In this document: positions 6,376 to 8,814 of the stretch, piece by piece
Layout: each line of letters opens with the position of its first letter
How positions within the stretch are numbered: position 1 is the first letter of the stretch
From: a bacterium
GTDB taxonomy: Bacteria > Chloroflexota > Dormibacteria > UBA8260 > Bog-877
Direction of reading: 5' to 3'
Length of the DNA: 8,814 nt
Assembly: GCA_021802115.1 (NCBI GenBank)
Contig: JAKABA010000165.1
Location: forward strand, 1 to 8,814
Translations under genes and position numbers: made by a program
Notes under the pieces: model-generated
The model's database searches: none
Seen by the model: the letters and a program-made list of their open reading frames with translations, nothing else
What the model was told of the DNA's origin: nothing

Positions 6376-6463
6376 GTCCCTAACGTTATCACATCTAGAT
6401 ATATCTCTGGGTGTGACCATGGGCCGTGGCAACAGCTACCTCCTGATCGGATATAGTGTAAGC
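6376..6463. promoter_or_regulatory. Divergent AT-rich promoter/operator region (ArsR / PadR)
   Basis: An 88-base spacer, with a strikingly AT-rich core at 6381-6407 in otherwise GC-rich DNA, separates the leftward ArsR gene from the rightward PadR gene. It contains the palindromes AACGTT (6382-6387) and AGATATATCT (6397-6406), and a spaced inverted pair TCACA (6389-6393) / TGTGA (6412-6416). These are plausible operator half-sites for ArsR and/or PadR. A -10-like TATAGT lies at 6452-6457 for the PadR gene. The ArsR promoter probably lies in the AT core, but I cannot fix its hexamers. Confidence 0.6.
6452..6457 (+). promoter_or_regulatory. Putative -10 box of a leaderless PadR transcript
   Basis: TATAGT, six bases before the ATG at 6464. 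A start site about seven bases past the hexamer would fall on the A of that ATG, so the mRNA would have no leader. This fits the lack of a Shine-Dalgarno. No good -35 box is seen, which is common in high-GC bacteria. Confidence 0.5.
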
Positions 6464-7066
6464 ATGTGCAGACGATGTGGATGCCAGAAGAGGACCGCCG
6501 ATCGGGAGCCGCGGGCCGCGCCGGTGCAGGGCTCGCTGGAGGCGGCGGTCCTCATCGCCTGTGCCGACGCGCCTCGTTACGGGTACGAGATTGCCGCGTG
6601 GCTCACGGCGGAGGGCCTGGTCAGCGGGCCGGTCAGTCCGGGCCGCCTCTACGAGACGCTCGCCGCGCTGGCTCAAGCCGGAGCCATCGTGGCGAGGGAC
6701 GAACCGAGCGGAATCGGGCCTAACCGGCGGCGCTACCACCTCACCGAGGTGGGCTGGCGGCGCCTCTCCGCGTGGGCCGTGACCCTAGAGCAGACCGGCA
6801 TGGTTCTCGCCCGCGTGCTGGCTCGCCTGGTCAAGCTTGATCGAACGCCCTACTCCGTTGACTCGCCAGCAGCCAATTCGACAAGTGGAGGTGACGACAT
6901 GCCCTGTCAGTGCCAATGCGGCGGCCCGAAGGCGGCCGGCTCGAACAGAGCCGAGACCGACTCCCAAACAGCGGTTGCTGGGCAACCGGCGCCCGCCCCG
7001 GCGCGTAGTGTCGAGGCGCGCCTCGACACTATCGAGTCGCTCCTGCAACAGCTGACCAGCCGCTGA
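6464..7066 (+). CDS. PadR-family regulator with Cys-rich N-terminus and tail
   Basis: 200-residue regulator. Residues about 20-105 form a PadR winged helix: G-S-L-E-A-A-V-L-I-A-C (23-33), Y-G-Y-E-I-A-A-W-L (39-47), the recognition segment S-P-G-R-L-Y-E-T-L-A-A-L (58-69), the wing and R-R-R-Y-H-L-T-E-V-G (88-97). A helix (about 106-124) probably mediates dimerisation. The protein begins M-C-R-R-C-G-C (Cys2, 5, 7) and carries a second cluster M-P-C-Q-C-Q-C-G-G (Cys148, 150, 152), ending in a predicted coiled coil (about 182-198). Both clusters suggest metal or redox sensing; this is an inference. The frame is open to 6305, but that would run through the divergent promoter. ATG 6464 starts the domain region and follows a -10-like box. 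The tail after residue 145 has its own strong ribosome site and may also be made as a separate 55-residue protein. Confidence 0.8.
   Translation: MCRRCGCQKRTADREPRAAPVQGSLEAAVLIACADAPRYGYEIAAWLTAEGLVSGPVSPGRLYETLAALAQAGAIVARDEPSGIGPNRRRYHLTEVGWRRLSAWAVTLEQTGMVLARVLARLVKLDRTPYSVDSPAANSTSGGDDMPCQCQCGGPKAAGSNRAETDSQTAVAGQPAPAPARSVEARLDTIESLLQQLTSR
6887..7066 (+). other. Internal in-frame start: 55-aa Cys-rich small protein
   Basis: GGAGGTGA at 6887-6894 precedes an ATG at 6899 by 4 bases, the best ribosome site on the plus strand of this window. Translation from there, in the PadR frame, would give 55 residues: M-P-C-Q-C-Q-C-G-G, a polar Ala/Pro stretch, then V-E-A-R-L-D-T-I-E-S-L-L-Q-Q-L (coiled-coil-like). 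No stop separates it from the PadR domain. It may be a second product from the same frame, or an ancestral separate gene fused by loss of a stop codon. Confidence 0.4.
7006..7031. repeat. Perfect 26-bp palindrome inside the PadR tail
   Basis: The half-site TAGTGTCGAGGCG (7006-7018) is followed immediately by its exact reverse complement (7019-7031), without a spacer. It encodes the S-V-E-A-R-L-D-T part of the coiled-coil tail. A spacerless 13-bp arm is far longer than expected by chance; it could bind a dimeric protein or fold as a cruciform. Confidence 0.75.
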
Positions 7067-7070
7067 CCGA

Positions 7071-7102
7071 GAGCCCGCCATCGGCGTACCGGTGGCGGGC
7101 TC
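7071..7102 (+). terminator. Terminator-like hairpin after the PadR gene
   Basis: GAGCCCGCCA (7071-7080) pairs with TGGCGGGCTC (7093-7102), a 10-bp stem. The 12-base loop can pair internally (CGG with CCG). It starts four bases after the PadR stop. There is no U-tract. It separates PadR from the CmtR-like gene, which has its own promoter signal. Confidence 0.65.
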
Positions 7103-7119
7103 CGCGTGGGTCGGCGCCG

Positions 7120-7146
7120 TATCATCGGCAAATGGAGATATCATCG
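7120..7146 (+). promoter_or_regulatory. Putative leaderless promoter and direct repeat of the CmtR-like gene
   Basis: TATCAT at 7120-7125 sits six bases before the ATG at 7132, the same geometry as at the PadR gene, and no Shine-Dalgarno is present. The octamer TATCATCG occurs at 7120-7127 and again at 7139-7146, 19 bases apart, flanking the start codon. These repeats could be operator half-sites for autorepression. Confidence 0.45.
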
Positions 7147-7476
7147 CGTCTCACCGGTGGCGAGCTCGCAGCGGCGGCGACCCTCTTCCGATCATTGGCA
7201 GATCCGACCCGGCTTGCGATATTGCAACGACTCGCAGCGGGGGAAGCCCGGGTGGTCGAACTCACCACCAGCAGCGGCCTTGCCCAGTCAACCATCTCCG
7301 CGCATCTTGCCTGCCTGCGGGACTGCGGTCTCGTCATCTCGCGGCCCGTCGGTCGGGCTTCGGTGTACACCCTGGCTCAGCCAGCGCTGTTAGACCTGCT
7401 CATGGCGGCGGAGGCCGTTCTGGCCGCCACCGGCGATGCGGTGGCCCTGTGCCCCGCCTACCGTGACCACCGGTGA
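7132..7476 (+). CDS. CmtR-like ArsR-family metal-sensing repressor
   Basis: 114-residue winged-helix repressor. The ArsR core is L-F-R-S-L-A-D-P-T-R-L-A-I-L (18-31), with a helix-turn-helix V-E-L-T-T-S-S-G-L-A-Q-S-T-I-S-A-H-L-A-C-L (42-62). Its three cysteines are Cys61 and Cys65 in L-A-C-L-R-D-C-G-L-V and Cys107 in A-V-A-L-C-P. This is the pattern of mycobacterial CmtR, whose Cys57, Cys61 and Cys102 bind Cd(II)/Pb(II) across the dimer: the first two are at identical spacing and the third is one residue further away. It should bind DNA without metal and release it with Cd, Pb or a similar ion. Its stop overlaps the GTG of the CDF-type transporter by 4 bases (GTGA), so the two are translated together. 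ATG 7132 is chosen because the domain begins soon after. Confidence 0.88.
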   Translation: MEISSRLTGGELAAAATLFRSLADPTRLAILQRLAAGEARVVELTTSSGLAQSTISAHLACLRDCGLVISRPVGRASVYTLAQPALLDLLMAAEAVLAATGDAVALCPAYRDHR

Positions 7477-8225
7477 GGTACGAGACGGTCCGGACAGCTC
7501 TGGGGCCGCGGCGAACGCGGTCTCCTAGCGCCACCTTGCTCCCGGCCGGCAGTCCAGCGTGGCAACGCGCGGCATCCCTCGCCAGCCTCCTATCGTGGTT
7601 GACCCTGGCGTGGCTCGGGATTGAGGCAGGTGTCGCGGTGGGGGCGGCGCTGGCGGCACGTTCACCGGCCCTGCTCGGTTTCGGGCTCGATTCAGGGGTG
7701 GAGGCATTGGCCAGCGTCATCGTTGTCTGGCGCCTCTCCGGGTCACGTCGCTCGTCGGAGGTGGCCGAACGCCGCGGCCAACGTATGGTAGCCGTCTCGT
7801 TTCTGCTCTTGGGCCCATACATCGCCATCGACTCGTTGGTTGACCTCACCAGCAAGAGCCGGCCGGACACGAGCGTGATCGGAATCGCGATCACCGCCGT
7901 CACACTCCTGCTTGAGCCCTATCTGGGCCTGGCCAAGCGTCGCCTGGGCAGGGCCCTGGCCTCTGCCACGGTGAGCGGCGAGGGGGCACAGAACCTGCTC
8001 TGTGCCGGGCAAGCGGGCGCGGTCCTCGTGGGCCTGATCGTCAACACCGCCTGCGGCTGGTGGTGGGTGGACCCGGCTGTTGGCCTCGCGATCGCAACCT
8101 GGGCGCTGCACGCAGGATGGCGCGGCTGGCACGGACACCAGGTGACCTGCACCTGTGGCTGCGCACCGTCGCCCACGGCCCAAGGCGAGGGCACCGCCGG
8201 TGCCGTCATTCGCCACCTTCCTTGA
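7473..8225 (+). CDS. Cation-diffusion-facilitator-type metal transporter
   Basis: 250-residue inner-membrane protein, predicted metal-ion/proton antiporter (Cd, Zn, Co or Pb). After a polar start (1-30) come about six hydrophobic segments, at roughly 38-60, 66-87, 105-124, 133-153, 176-195 and 198-216. The second contains G-F-G-L-D-S-G-V-E-A-L, with Asp73 and Glu77 where CDF proteins place metal ligands. Before the fifth is S-G-E-G-A-Q-N-L-L-C (Glu170, Gln173, Cys177), then G-W-W-W-V-D-P-A-V-G-L-A (195-206), typical of the short actinobacterial CDF-like group paired with ArsR regulators. The usual cytoplasmic C-terminal domain is missing; instead the tail carries V-T-C-T-C-G-C (224-230), a likely metal-binding motif. 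GTG start overlaps the repressor's stop, giving direct coupling to metal sensing. Confidence 0.8.
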   Translation: MRYETVRTALGPRRTRSPSATLLPAGSPAWQRAASLASLLSWLTLAWLGIEAGVAVGAALAARSPALLGFGLDSGVEALASVIVVWRLSGSRRSSEVAERRGQRMVAVSFLLLGPYIAIDSLVDLTSKSRPDTSVIGIAITAVTLLLEPYLGLAKRRLGRALASATVSGEGAQNLLCAGQAGAVLVGLIVNTACGWWWVDPAVGLAIATWALHAGWRGWHGHQVTCTCGCAPSPTAQGEGTAGAVIRHLP

Positions 8226-8349
8226 TCTCCGAGCAAGGGGTGGGTCGCTCGTGGCCGCTGCCCATGCTCGGCCGCCGGAGGCAGAGGCGCTGGGCACCCG
8301 GTGGGCTGCGGACCACCAAAGGTTGGCGGCGGCGCCGGCCGGCGACTCT
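8226..8349. other. Short convergent spacer
   Basis: 124 GC-rich bases between the converging CDF-type and PIG-L genes. I see no gene and no strong hairpin here; a 6-bp stem (GGCACC/GGTGCC around 8192-8206) lies within the end of the transporter gene. Confidence 0.5.
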
Positions 8350-8814
8350 TCAGCCCCAGTCCGAGGCTGGCGCCCGGGGCGGCGGCACTCCCCGCGGGCG
8401 GTCCGCCAGGCCCCTTCCGTAGCCCCGCTGGGAGGGATTGGGCGCCAGGTCGAAGAGCCGGTAACTCTCCGCCAGCTCCACCCCCGCCTTCTCCCCCACC
8501 TGGCGGGCTCGCTGGAATGTGGGCTCGCGCATGTCAGAGGCGTCAAACTGGCTGCGGTGCTCACCCAACGCCAGGAGTTTGTTCTCCAGGTCTTGCTTGG
8601 TGAGCGGGACCGCGACATCGGACTGGTCACCGGATCCCACCAGAACGAACCTGGTGCGATGGGGCTGCAGCCCCTCATCACGGGCCAGCTCGGGAAAGGC
8701 GCGAACGTCTCGCGCGCTGGGGAACACGGCGTCCAGGCAGGCGTCCGCCGCCGCGCGATGATCGGGATGGTTGATGTAGCCCCTCCCGAAGAAGCGATTG
8801 GTCGGGTCCATGGT
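8350..8814 (-). CDS. PIG-L/LmbE-family deacetylase, partial (N-terminus outside window)
   Basis: C-terminal part of a PIG-L-type zinc deacetylase, the family that removes N-acetyl groups from amino sugars such as those of mycothiol precursors. The visible portion starts near G-Y-I-N-H-P-D-H-R (the second metal/catalytic H-P-D-H motif, about bases 8756-8767). It continues with A-V-F-P-S-A-R-D and F-P-E-L-x-x-x-E-G-L-x-P-H, and ends the domain with E-H-R-S-Q-F, all normal for the family. The N-terminal A-H-P-D-D motif must lie to the right of the window; the frame is open to the edge. The end (R-G-V-P-P-P-R-A-P) is a loose tail. It converges with the metal transporter, so a shared function is not implied, though a link to mycothiol or bacillithiol would suit a thiol-active locus. 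Confidence 0.85.
   Translation of the reverse strand, partial: TMDPTNRFFGRGYINHPDHRAAADACLDAVFPSARDVRAFPELARDEGLQPHRTRFVLVGSGDQSDVAVPLTKQDLENKLLALGEHRSQFDASDMREPTFQRARQVGEKAGVELAESYRLFDLAPNPSQRGYGRGLADRPRGVPPPRAPASDWG

Noticed and set aside
6305..6463. N-terminal extension of the PadR gene
   Set aside because: It would overlap the ArsR start and run through the AT-rich divergent promoter; the domain fits a start at 6464.
7743..8681. 312-codon open frame on the minus strand
   Set aside because: It is antisense to the CDF-type transporter and in a shifted frame through the PIG-L gene; no domain is recognisable.
1..8814. CRISPR array, tRNA, rRNA, insertion sequence or integrase
   Set aside because: No regularly spaced repeats, cloverleaf, ribosomal sequence, transposase motif or terminal inverted repeats with target duplication were seen.

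Overview
The window is GC-rich double-stranded DNA with dense, short-spaced operons, GTG starts, 4-nt ATGA/GTGA overlaps and hairpins without U-tracts. Two genes also look leaderless. This suits a high-GC bacterium of the Actinobacteriota or Chloroflexota kind; the phylum is an inference, since no rRNA or marker gene is present. The content is accessory: sulfur chemistry plus thiophilic-metal sensing and efflux.

Layout. 1-1004 (+): C-terminal two thirds of an MFS transporter. 1244-1278: a strong hairpin between two converging genes. 1286-4084 (-): a three-gene operon read leftward, TSUP (TauE/SafE) exporter, then a DsrE-family protein, then a sulfide:quinone-oxidoreductase-like flavoprotein. 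4085-4910: about 830 bases with no convincing gene, containing several inverted repeats. 4911-6359 (-): a second leftward operon, ArsR-family repressor, then a small membrane SHOCT protein, then a class I SAM methyltransferase whose ATG overlaps the SHOCT stop. 6360-6463: an AT-rich divergent promoter/operator region. 6464-7066 (+): a PadR-family regulator with Cys-rich segments at its start and in its tail. 7132-8225 (+): a CmtR-like three-cysteine ArsR repressor translationally coupled to a cation-diffusion-facilitator-type transporter. 8226-8349: short convergent spacer. 8350-8814 (-): C-terminal part of a PIG-L/LmbE deacetylase.

How it may work together (inference). The flavoprotein would oxidise sulfide at the membrane using its two conserved cysteines. 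DsrE could accept the sulfane sulfur, and TSUP could move sulfite or another sulfur anion out. Next to it, three regulators (ArsR, PadR, CmtR-like ArsR) lie within 1.5 kb and all carry cysteines placed where thiophilic metals or sulfur species could bind. The clearest unit is CmtR-like plus CDF, a Cd/Pb/Zn-type sensing and efflux pair. The least conventional parts are the PadR gene, with an in-frame second start behind a strong ribosome site and a perfect 26-bp palindrome in its coding tail, and the pair of putative leaderless promoters with identical geometry.
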